From assembly GCA_040954595.2 (NCBI GenBank), contig CM082589.2, positions 10,478,001-10,542,000 on the forward strand: a stretch of 64,000 nt of DNA, written 5' to 3'. Origin of the DNA: Balanoglossus misakiensis. Taxonomy: Eukaryota; Hemichordata. Below are positions 55,101 through 63,813 of the stretch, piece by piece; position 1 is the stretch's first letter, and each line of letters opens with the position of its first letter. The notes beneath the pieces are model-generated. The model was given only the letters and a program-made list of their open reading frames with translations, made no database searches and was not told where the DNA came from. The translations under genes and the position numbers were made by a program.

Positions 55101-58046
55101 ATATATGTGTTCTGCGCATCACAACAGAATTCGTAAACAAACGAGGTTGTTTGGAAGCAACCATGGAAATTTTACAACTATCCGTCGATCTACAGAGTCT
55201 AGTGGAAAAATGTCTTATGCGCATTGGCCTATCATGTGTTCTGCGCCTCACAACAGAAATCAGTAAATAAACGAGGCTGTTTGGAAGCAACCATGGAAAT
55301 TTTACAACTATCCGTCGATCTACAGAGTCTAGTGGAAACGTTCTTATGCGCATAGGCCTATATATGTGTTCTGCGCATCACAACAGAATTTTGTAAACAA
55401 ACGAGGCTGTGTTTGGTAGCAACCATGGACATTTTAGAACTATCTCTCGATCTACAGAGTCTATAGTGGAAAACTTTCTTATGCACATATGCCTATCTAT
55501 GTGTTCTGCGCCTCACAACAGAATTCGGTAAATAAACGAGGCTGTTTGGAAGCAACCATGGAAATTTTACAACTATCCGTCGATCTACAGAGTCTAGTGG
55601 AAAACGTTATTATGCGCATAGGCCTATATATGTGTTCTGCGCATCACAACAGAATTTTGTAAACAAACGAGGCTGTGTTTGGAAGCAACCATGGACATTT
55701 TAGAACTATCTCTCGATCTACAGAGTCTATAGTGGAAAACTTTCTTATGCACATAGGCCTATCTATGTGTTCTGTGCCTTACAACAGAATTCGGTAAATA
55801 AACGAGGCTGTTTGGAAGCAACCATGGAAATTTTACAACTATCCGTCGATCTACAGAGTCTAGTGGAAAACGTTATTATGCGCATAGGCCTATATATGTG
55901 TTCTGCGCATCACAACAGAATTTTGTAAACAAACGAGGCTGTGTTTGGAAGCAACCATGGACATTTTAGAACTATCTCTCGATCTACAGAGTCTATAGTG
56001 GAAAACTTTCTTATGCACATATGCCTATCTATGTGTTCTGCGCCTCAAAACAGAATTCCGTAAATAAACGAGGCTGTTTGGAAGCAAACATGGAAATTTT
56101 AGAACTATCTCTCGATCTACAGAGTATAGTGGAAAACGTTCATATGCGCATAGGCCTATCTATGTGTTCTGCGCATCACAACAGAATTTTGTAAACAAAC
56201 CAGGCTTTGTTTGGAAGCAACCATGGACATTTTAGAACTATTCGTCGATCTACGGAGTCTAGTGGAAAACTTTCTTATGCGCATAGGCATATGTATGTGT
56301 TCTACGCATCACAACAGAATTCGGTAAATAAACGAGGCTGTTTGGAAACAACCATGGAAATTTTAGAACTATCCGTTGATCTAAAGTTGAAAAGTTTTTT
56401 ATGCGCATAGGCCTATCTATGTGTTCTGCGCCTCACAACAGAAATCGGTAAATAAACGAGGCTGTTTGGAAGCAACCATGGAAATTTTACAACTATCTCT
56501 CGATCTACAGAGTCTATAGTGGAAAACTTTCTTATTCACATATGCCTATCTATGTGTTCTGCGCCTCAAAACAGAATTCCGCAAATAAACGAGGCTGTTT
56601 GGAAGCAAACATGGAAGTTTTAGAACTATCTCTCGATCTACAGTGTATGGTGGAAAACGTTCATATGCGCATAGGCCTATCTATGTGTTCTGCGCATCAC
56701 AACAGAATTTTGTAAACAAACGAGGCTGTGTTTGGTAGCAACCATGGACATTTTAGAACTATCTCTCGATCTACAGAGTCTATAGTGGAAAACTTTCTTA
56801 TGCACATATGCCTATCTATGTGTTCTGCGCCTCACAACAGAATTCGGTAAATAAACGAGGCTGTTTGGAAGCAACCATGGAAATTTTACAACTATCCGTC
56901 GATCTACGGAGTCTGGTGGAAAACTTTCTTATGCGCATAGCCCTATATATGTGTTCTGCGCATCACAACAGAATTCGTAAACAAACGAGGTTGTTTGGAA
57001 GCAACCATGGAAATTTTACAACTATCCGTCGATCTACAGAGTCTAGTGGAAAAATGTCTTATGCGCATTGGCCTATCATGTGTTCTGCGCCTCACAACAG
57101 AAATCAGTAAATAAACGAGGCTGTTTGGAAGCAACCATGGAAATTTTACAACTATCAGTCCATCTACAGAGTCTGGTGGAAAACTTTCTTATGCGCATAG
57201 GCCTATAACGTGTTCTGCGCCTAACAACAGAATTCGGTAAATAAACGAGGCTGTTTGGAAGCAACCATGGAAATTTTACAAAAATCCGTCGATCTACAGA
57301 GTCTGGTGGAAAACTTTCTTATGCGCATAGGCCTATAACGTGTTCTGCGCCTAACAACAGAATTCGGTAAATAAACGAGGCTGTTTGGAAGCAACCATGG
57401 AAATTTTACAACTATCCGTCGATCTACAGAGTCTAGTGGAAAACGTTATAATGCGCATAGGCCTATCTATGTGTTATGCGCATCACAACAGAAATCGGTA
57501 AATAAACGAGGCTGTATTTGGAAGCAACCATGAACATATTACAACTATCCGTCGATCTACAGAGTCTAGTGGAAAACGTTCTTATGCGCATAGGCCTATA
57601 TATGTGTTCTGCGCATCACAACAGAATTCGGTAAACAAACGAGGTTGTTTGGAAGCAACCATGGAAATTTTACAACTATCCGTCGATCTACAGAGTCTAG
57701 TGGAAAAATGTCGTATGCGCATAGGCCTATCATGTGTTCTGCGCCTCAAAACAGAATTCCGTAAATAAACAAGGCTGTTTGCAAGCAAACATGGAAATTT
57801 TACAGCTATCCGTCGATCTACAGAGTCTAGTGGAAAACGTTCTTTTGCGCATAGGCCTATATATATGTTATGCGCATCACAACAGAAATCGGTAAATAAA
57901 CGAGGCTGTATTTGGAAGCAACCATGGACATTTTACAACTATCCGTCGATCTACAGAGTCCTGTGGAAAACTTTCTAATGCGCATAGGCCTATTACGTGT
58001 TCTGCGCCTCACAACAGAATTCCGTAAATAAACGAGGCTGTTTGGA
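43190..58046 (+). repeat. Region of long superunits marked by GATCTAAAGTTG monomers
   Basis: A marked block with the monomers CAAACCAGGCTTTG and GATCTAAAGTTG (7-bp internal deletion) recurs at 43,190, 45,294, 49,497, 51,737, 53,056 and 56,207; spacings are 2,104, 4,203, 2,240, 1,319 and 3,151 bp. The stretch 52,370-54,895 is repeated at 55,521-58,046 (offset 3,151), and 45,294 to about 47,133 matches 53,056-54,895 (offset 7,762). A second marked block, with TTCGTAAACAAACGAGGTTG and GCATTGGCC, occurs at about 43,933, 48,266, 50,506 and 54,976. These marks map out repeated insertions, deletions and duplications of whole monomer sets. Confidence 0.85.
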
Positions 58047-58779
58047 AGCAAACATGGAAATTTTACAGCTATCCGTCGATCTACAGAGTCTAGTGGAAAA
58101 CGTTCTTTTGCGCATAGGCCTATATATGTGTTATGCGCATCACAACAGAAATCGGTAAATAAACGAGGCTGTATTTGGAAGCAACCGTGGACATTTTACA
58201 TCTATCCGTCGATCTACAGAGTCTTGTGGAAAACTTTCTAATGCGCATAGGTCTATTACGTGTTCTGCGCCTCACAACAGAATTCGGTAAATAAACGAGG
58301 CTGTTTGGAAGCAACCATGGAAATTTTAGAACTATCCGTCGATCTACAGAGTCTAGTGGAAAAATGTCTTATGCGCATAGGCCTATCATGTGTTCTGCGC
58401 CTCACAACAGAAATCGGTAAATAAACGAGGCAGTTTGGAAGCAACCATGGAAATTTTACAGCTATCCGTCGATCTACAGAGTCTAGTGGAAAACGTTCTT
58501 ATGCGCATAGGCCTATATATGTGTTCTGCGCATCACAACAGAATTTTGTAAACAAACGAGGCTGTGTTTGGAAGCAACCATGGAAATTTTAGAACTATCT
58601 CTCGATCTACAGAGTCTATAGTGGAAAACTTTCTTATGCACATATGCCTATCTATGTGTTCTGCGCCTCAAAACAGAATTCCGTAAATAAACGAGGCTGT
58701 TTGGAAGCAAACATGGAAATTTTAGAACTATCTCTCGATCTACAGAGTATAGTGGGAAACGTTCATATGCGCATAGGCC

Positions 58780-61708
58780 TATATATGTGTTCTGCGCATC
58801 ACAACAGAATTTTGTAAACAAACGAGGCTTTGTTTGGAAGCAACCATGGACATTTTAGAACTATCCGTCGATCTACAGAGTCTAGTGGAAAAATTTCTTA
58901 TGCGCATGGGCCTATCATGTGTTCTGCGCCTCACAACAGAAATCGGTAAATAAACGAGGCTGTTTGGAAGCAACCATGGAAATTTTAGAACTATCCGTCG
59001 ACCTTCAGCGTCTAGTGGAAAACTTTTTTATGCGCATAGGCCTATCTATGTGTTCAGAGCCTCACAACAGAAATCGGTAAATAAACGAGGCTGTTTGGAA
59101 ACAACCATGGAAATTTTAGAACTATCCGTCGATCTAAAAGGTCTAGTGGAAAACGTTCTTATGCGCATAGGCCTATCTATGTGTTCTGCGCATCACAACA
59201 GAATTTTGTAAACAAACGAGGCTGTGTTTTGAGGCAACCATGTATATTTTAGAACTATCTCTCGATCTACAGAGTCTAGTGGAAAACTTTCTTATGCGCA
59301 TAGGCCTAGCTATGTGTTCTGCGCATTACAACAGAATTTTGTAAACAAACGAGGTTGTGTTTGGAATCAACCATGGAAATTTTAGAACTATCCGTCGATC
59401 TACAGTGAAAAAGTTTCTTATGCGCATAGGCCTATCATGTGTTCTGCGCATCACTGCAGAATTTTGTAAACAAACGAGGCTGTGTTTGGAAGCAACCATG
59501 GAAATTTTAGAACTATCCGTCGATCTATAGAGTCTAGTGGAAAACGTTCTTATGCGCATAGGCCTATCTATGTGTTCTGCGCATTACAACAGAATTTGGA
59601 AATAAACGAGGCTGTGTTTGGAAGCAACCATGGAAATTTTAGAACTATCCGTCGATCTGCAGAGTCTAGTAAAAAACTTTCTTATGCGCATAGGCCTATC
59701 ACGTGTTCTGCGCCTCACAACAGAAATCGGTAAATAAACGAGGCTGTTTGGATGCAACCATGGAAATTTTAGAACTATCCGTCGATCTACAGAGTCTAGT
59801 GGAAAAGTTTCTTATGCACATAGGCCTATCTATGTGATCTGCGCATCACAGCAGAATTCGGTAAATAAACAAGGCTGTTTGAAATCAACCATGGACATTT
59901 TAGAACTATCCGTCGATCTACAGAGTCTAGTGGAAAACTTTCTTATGCGCATAGGCCTAGCTATGTGTTCTGCGCATCACAAAAGAATTTTGTAAACAAA
60001 CGAGGCTGTGTTTGGAAGCAACCATGGAAATTTTAGAACTATCTCTCGATCTACAGAGTCTATGGAAATTTTAGAACTATCCGTCGATCTACAGTGAAAA
60101 AGTTTCTTATGCGCATAGGCCTATCATGTGTTCTGCGCATCACTGCAGACTTTTGTAAACAAACGAGACTGTGTTTGGAAGCAACCTTGGAAATTTTAGA
60201 ACTATCTCTCGATCTACAGAGTCTAGTGGAAAACTTTCTAATGCGCATAGGCCTATCACGTGTTCTGCGCCTCACAACATAATTCGGTAAATAAACGAGG
60301 CTGTTTGGAAGCAAGTATGGATATTTTAGAACTATCCGTCGATCTACAGAGTCTAGTGGAAAAATTCTTATGCGCATAGGCCTATCATGTGTTCTGCGCA
60401 TCACAACAGAATTCATTAAATAAACGAGGCTGTTTGGAAGCAACCATGGACATTTTAGAACTATCCGTCGATCTACAGAGTCTAGTGGAAAAATTTCTTA
60501 TGCGCATAGGCCTATCATGTGTTCTGCGCCTCACAACAGAAATCGGTAAATTAACGAGGCTGTTTGGAAGCAACCATGGCAATTTTAGAACTATCCGTCG
60601 ATCTACAGAGTCTAGTGGAAAACTTTCTTATGCGCATAGGCCTATCACGTGTTCTGCGCCTAACAACAGAATTCGGTAAATAAACGAGGCTGTTTGGAAG
60701 CAACTATGGAAATTTTAGAACTACCCGTCGATCTACAGAGTCTAGTGGAAAAATTTCTTATGCGCATAGTCCTATCATGTGTTCTGCGCATCACAACAGA
60801 ATTCGGTAAATAAACGAGGCTGTTTGGAAGCAACCATTGAAATTTTACAACTATCCGTCGATCTACAGAGTATAGTGGAAAACTTTCTTATGCGTATAGG
60901 CCTATCATGTGTTCAGCGCCTCACAACAGAAATCGGTAAATAAACGAGGCTGTTTAGAAGCACCCATGTAAATTTTAGAACTATCCATCGATCTACAGAG
61001 TCTAGTGGAAAACGTTCTTTTGCGCATAGGCCTATCTATGTGTTCTGCGCATCACAAAATAATTTTGTAAACAAACGAGGCTGTTTGGAAGCAACCACGG
61101 AAATTTTTGAACTATCTCTCGATCTACACAGTCTAGTGGAAAAATTTCTTATGAGCATGGGCCTATCATGTGTTCTGCGCCTCACAACAGAAATCGGTAA
61201 ATAAACGAGGCTGTTTGGAAGCAACCATGGAAATTTTAGAACTATCCGTCGATCTTCAGCGTCTAGTGGAAAACTTTCTTATGCGCATAGGCCTATCTAT
61301 GTGTTCAGCGCCTCACAACAGAAATCGGTAAATAAACGAGGCTGTTTGGAAACAACCATGGAAATTTTAGAACTATCCGTCGATCTAAAAGGTCTAGTGG
61401 AAAACGTTCTTATGCGCATAGGCCTATCTATGTGTTCTGCGCATCACAACAGATTTTTGTAAACAAACGAGGCTGTGTTTTGAGGCAACCATGGATATTT
61501 TAGAACTATCTCTCGATCTACAGAGTCTAGTGGAAAACTTTCTTATGCACATAGGCCTATCTATGTGTTATGTGCCTCACAACAGAATTCGGTAAACAAA
61601 CGAGGTTGTTTGGAAGCAACCATGGGCATTTTGGAACTATCCGTCGATCCACAGAGTCTAGTGGAAAACGTTCTTATGCGCATAGGCCTATCTATGTGTT
61701 CTGCGCAT
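58780..61708 (+). repeat. Diverged right edge of the satellite array
   Basis: About 22 monomers here carry many changes not seen in the core: CGACCTTCAGCG, GATCTAAAAGG, GTTTTGAGGCAACC, CATCACTGCAG, TATGAGCATGGG, GCAAGTATGG and TTCATTAAAT, among others. Spacing is irregular and no large block is nearly identical to another. Within it, about 58,878-59,300 and 61,129-61,551 are related copies with offset 2,251, sharing CTTCAGCG, CTAAAAGGTC and TTTTGAGGC. The last monomer is cut after TCTGCGCAT. Edge monomers escaping homogenisation are typical of satellite borders. Confidence 0.9.
60025..60063 (+). repeat. Truncated 39-bp monomer fragment
   Basis: From the GG of CCATGGAAATTTTAG at 60,025 to the next GG of ATGGAAATTTTAG at 60,064 there are only 39 bases instead of ~130. 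The junction reads GAGTCTATGGAAATTTT, so the rest of the monomer, including palindromes and forkhead-like box, is missing. TGGAAA occurs at both parental breakpoints (GTCTAGTGGAAAAC and ACCATGGAAATT), suggesting short-homology deletion. The following monomer has the CTACAGTGAAAAAG form. Confidence 0.88.
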
Positions 61709-62219
61709 TTTACTTTTGCCACTCCACTCAAAGTAAGCATCGGTGTGGTGGTGTGGCAAGTAGTCTGCCCTTGTACACTAGACAAACCAGGCAATAAATG
61801 AAATGTAGCGAAGAATGGAGGGGTGGGTGTGGGATGGGGTGTCCCCCTCCCATATTAGAAAATCTTGTAAAATTAAGGGCGCGAAACTGCAATTTTGTGG
61901 ACTCAAAGCAAAAGTTTTGCGGCAAAAGTATGTGACCCCCTAAACGTTTAAAAAAAAAAGATTACCCCCACTTTCGGACTTCAAAATTTAAGTGACCCCC
62001 CCCCCCTTGGATTTTGCCGCCCCACCCGGCCGTAAAAACTGAATGGTCCCTTACCCATATACGCGACTTCCATTAATAAATTTGAAGAATAAGAGATCCT
62101 CTCCGTAAATAGGCCTTATTGGGGGTCAAAACTACCGAAAGAAGACCCTGCCCCAACTCCCCTTTAAACCAACTAATTCACACCGGGTTAGTTTTGTTTC
62201 TTTCATATTTGAATGAGAA
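61709..62219. other. Array-flanking sequence with C-rich tracts, no gene seen
   Basis: Sequence becomes non-satellite directly after 61,708. An AATAAA (61,793-61,798) follows 85 bases beyond the array on the plus strand. Three spaced words, TGTGACCCCC, GATTACCCCC and AGTGACCCCC, lie between about 61,930 and 62,000, the last in an 11-C run (61,996-62,006). The open frames crossing this stretch are short, one of them running out of the last monomer into the flank, so they are not supported as genes. The spaced GACCCCC words look like part of a dispersed element, but I cannot name it. Confidence 0.5.
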
Positions 62220-62295
62220 TTAAAATGCCGCAGGAAATTCTGCTGGCGTCCTTAGGATACGAGATCGGGAACTTTCAAAAGTTCCGCAGAATATA

Positions 62296-62310
62296 CCCCA
62301 AGAGGGCGCT
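62296..62310 (+). promoter_or_regulatory. CTCF-like word CCCCAAGAGGGCGCT
   Basis: AGAGGGCGC (62,301-62,309) matches the CTCF core AGRKGGCRS at all nine positions, and the five bases before it match CCASY at three of five. It sits about 590 bp outside the satellite border. CTCF binding is known in bilaterians, but AGAGGGCGCTG-type words are also common in dispersed repeats of some animal genomes, so this is only a candidate. Confidence 0.3.
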
Positions 62311-62507
62311 GTTGCTGACCTTCGACCCGTTTCCTTTGACCAGTTCTGTGTCTTCGTTGTAAACACATGTGTGACACGCAGGCTAGAGAATCTGCCAGTT
62401 TTTTCTGTCGTCAACTCCAATGTCGCCTTTTCTATGGACGTTAGTTGGCCAGTGTTTGTTACACATCCAGGACGGTGTCATATTTCTCTGAAAGAATAGC
62501 GGAAAAC

Positions 62508-62612
62508 ATGCAAAGCCAAGGAGCGAGCAAGTACCAGCTGTTTTCTGCAAGTCATGGGTTCAGGCCCCCCACACTGTCCACCATCATTATTCCTATATAC
62601 AGATTTGGCGGA
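62508..62612 (+). CDS. Possible short first coding exon, unknown product
   Basis: An ATG at 62,508, with A at position -3, opens 35 codons that end exactly before GTGAGTATTG at 62,613, a good match to the splice donor consensus. The peptide begins MQSQGASKYQ and ends IYRFGG. I do not recognise it. The same frame is open upstream to 62,445, just after a TTAG that could be an acceptor, which would give a 56-codon internal exon instead. Two upstream ATGs (62,420 and 62,434) open short frames that stop early. There is no clear TATA box or CpG-rich promoter. The codons could be open by chance. Confidence 0.2.
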
Positions 62613-62713
62613 GTGAGTATTGAAACATTACAGTATTTAGTGTGTTTTAAGATATCACTGATAGTTTTCACGACTTAATGTGTGGGTAGAATCACATTCA
62701 TCGCGATAACGTT

Positions 62714-62977
62714 ACTGTAGTCCCCTGATTCAGTCCGTAAACAAGGTAAGCTTGAGACATGGACGATCGACAATCAGTTTCCGCTGTTGATTTCGCCCTA
62801 TCGCAACTTAGTAACTGGGGCCGAGTGATGCTCCATTATTTAAAGTTCATGACTATTGACACCAATTGCAAAATATCAATGTTAAGGCGTGCTTTCAGAG
62901 AATATTCAACCAGAAAACCGACAACAATTGATGACCTCATGTGACCTTTACTGGTTGAATCAGGCGACCACTGCAGT
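62714..62977. mobile_element. Possible MITE-like element with imperfect terminal inverted repeats
   Basis: ACTGTAGT-CC-CCTGATTCA at 62,714-62,732 is mirrored by TGAATCAGG-CGACC-ACTGCAGT at 62,956-62,977. Outer arms pair at 7 of 8 and inner arms at 9 of 9, with a small unpaired internal loop (2 against 5 bases). The enclosed 223 bp include a 61-codon open frame from ATG 62,759 (begins MDDRQSVSAV), unrecognised and probably fortuitous, and a donor-like CAAGGTAAGC at 62,742-62,751. An outer pair GAATCACA (62,689) and TGTGATTC (62,977) extends the symmetry with a 17-base gap. No clear target-site duplication was seen. Confidence 0.3.
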
Positions 62978-62984
62978 GTGATTC

Positions 62985-63330
62985 CAACGTTTGTGGGAAG
63001 ACCACAGGGAGCTCTTCCTCCTGCTTTGCAGTGTGTGTGTGTGTTTGTTTAATATAAAAATGTGTGACAAAAATATGTATGTTTACAAATATTGTCAAGA
63101 TTGTTTGTTTGTTGAGAGGTTAAGGGGAGTAACCCTTTCTGTTCAATATACCCACAAAGGTGAACAAATTTGTAAACAAACATATTTTTCACAGAGTAGT
63201 TTTATTATATCCGCATTGCATCCAGCATGATCGCAGAAAACATCACCAATAAACCAAAATTGGAGTTGATGGCTTGGCTTTATTTGGGACTATCATTGTT
63301 TGGTTATAGTCCATGGGCCAGAGACCGACA
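62985..63330. other. A+T-rich intergenic DNA with a (GT)7 run
   Basis: The only clear features are a short dinucleotide run (GT)7 at 63,031-63,044 and an AATAAA near 63,248. The open frame crossing this stretch has no ATG at its start and a composition shaped by the GT run, so it is not supported as a gene. Confidence 0.5.
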
Positions 63331-63470
63331 TGTAGTCATGCAGAATTAATTTTATGTGTTCTAAATAATTATTTTAGCTTATCTTTGTTGGAAATAATTT
63401 TGCCAACATCTCGAATTATTTTTACGTGTAGACTCGAATTAATTTCAGGTGTAGTGTCGAATTAATATCA
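63331..63470 (+). repeat. 140-bp direct repeat, copy 1
   Basis: This segment starts TGTAGTCATGCAGAATTAAT and ends TCGAATTAATATCA. It is repeated without gaps at 63,674-63,813. I count five mismatches in 140 positions (96.4% identity). The two copies are 343 bp apart, start to start. The segment is A+T rich and its 3' part consists of 23-bp units. Confidence 0.92.
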
Positions 63471-63540
63471 CGTGTTTTGTCGAATTAATTTCACGTGTTG
63501 TGTCGAATTAATTTTACATTGTGTCAAATTAATATTGCCC
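63411..63540 (+). repeat. 23-bp tandem repeat, about 5.5 units, with E-boxes
   Basis: Units of the form TCGAATTAATTTCACGTGT plus four bases start at 63,411, 63,434, 63,457, 63,480, 63,503 (21 bp) and 63,524 (partial). Two consecutive units contain the E-box CACGTG (63,469-63,474 and 63,492-63,497), 23 bp apart. Each unit also has a TTAATT homeodomain-type core. The downstream copy of the 140-bp repeat holds only the first three units, the third partial. Confidence 0.85.
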
Positions 63541-63562
63541 CCACAATCCTTTGCGCTTAAAT

Positions 63563-63574
63563 CAAGATGGCGGC
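63563..63574 (+). promoter_or_regulatory. YY1/TISU-type start element CAAGATGGCGGC
   Basis: CAAGATGGCGGC matches the TISU consensus SAASATGGCGGC at all 12 positions and also the YY1 motif. In animal genes this element combines a YY1 binding site with a start codon used on mRNAs with very short 5' leaders. The ATG (63,567) opens only 11 codons (MAAAEHVFLAA) before TAA at 63,600-63,602, so a real gene would need a splice before then; the only nearby GT (63,584) is a weak donor. The local sequence is CpG-rich compared with its A+T-rich surroundings, suggesting an active or relic promoter. Confidence 0.4.
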
Positions 63575-63673
63575 GGCTGAGCATGTCTTTCTCGCCGCAT
63601 AAAGTTCGAAAAAGGGGCCGTTGTACAAGTTGTGAGACGTTTTGGGGGGAATTCAATGTTTTTAATTATTTTT

Positions 63674-63813
63674 TGTAGTCATGCAGAATTAATTTTATGT
63701 GTTCTAAATAATTATTTTAGCTTATCTTTGTTAGAAATAATTTTGCCAACATATCGAATTCTTTTTACGTGTAGACTTGAATTAATTACAGGTGTAGTGT
63801 CGAATTAATATCA
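63674..63813 (+). repeat. 140-bp direct repeat, copy 2
   Basis: This is the second copy of the segment at 63,331-63,470. Differences are TTAGAAA for TTGGAAA, CATATC for CATCTC, AATTCTTT for AATTATTT, GACTTG for GACTCG and ATTACA for ATTTCA. After 63,813 the sequence (TCTTTTACAAG) no longer resembles what follows copy 1. It could be the end of a truncated 343-bp tandem duplication or one of two direct repeats bordering a small inserted element. Confidence 0.9.

Larger units (their letters stand above)
1..61708 (+). repeat. Satellite DNA array, ~130-133 bp monomer, ~470 copies
   Basis: Every line of sequence from the first base to about 61,708 belongs to one head-to-tail tandem array. The same words recur every 130-133 bases: AACGAGGCTGT, GGAAGCAACCATGG, GATCTACAGAGTCTAG, TTATGCGCATAGGCCTAT and CACAACAGAA. 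All copies point the same way; no inverted block or foreign insertion was seen. The left end is open, because base 1 falls inside a monomer. The right end stops after TCTGCGCAT at 61,708 and passes into unrelated sequence. A representative monomer (9,372-9,501) has 29 C and 28 G in 130 bases (44% G+C) and 7 CpG where about 6 are expected, so CpG is not depleted. Near-identical multi-monomer blocks show recent homogenisation. The size and HOR organisation resemble centromeric or pericentromeric satellites, but no sequence feature proves centromere function. Confidence 0.97.

Noticed and set aside
60060-60443. 127-codon minus-strand open frame, the longest of many 60-127 codon frames in the array
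   Set aside because: It is repeat sequence read through a truncated monomer. With a 130-bp unit the frame rotates each monomer, and equivalent frames on both strands stop after one or two units. Codon differences between copies are not biased to silent sites by eye.
1-61708. CRISPR array
   Set aside because: There are no short constant repeats separated by unique spacers; the whole 130-bp unit is repeated and the variable positions are shared subfamily sites. No cas genes are present and the sequence looks eukaryotic.
1-61708. Hammerhead ribozyme inside the satellite, as in some animal satellites
   Set aside because: Neither strand of the representative monomers contains the CTGATGA-type core with a matching GAAA arrangement.
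1-61708. Tandem tRNA, 5S or snRNA gene cluster
   Set aside because: I saw no tRNA B-box (GGTTCGANTCC), no 5S internal control region and no snRNA proximal element in the monomers on either strand.
61565-61801. Open frames crossing the satellite/flank junction
   Set aside because: They begin in satellite sequence and stop soon after the border in unrelated DNA, so they are chance read-through frames.
62220-62420. Minus-strand 66-codon frame beginning MELTTEKTG
   Set aside because: The first codon is TTG, not ATG; no splice or promoter signals support it and no family is recognised.
62991-63230. Plus-strand 79-codon frame across the GT microsatellite
   Set aside because: It starts with TTG and its Cys/Val-rich part is the (GT)n run translated.
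63472-63678. Overlapping plus and minus frames in the 23-bp repeat region
   Set aside because: Both are read through A+T-rich tandem units and the CpG-rich segment; the only start with a good context (63,567) is in another frame and stops after 11 codons.
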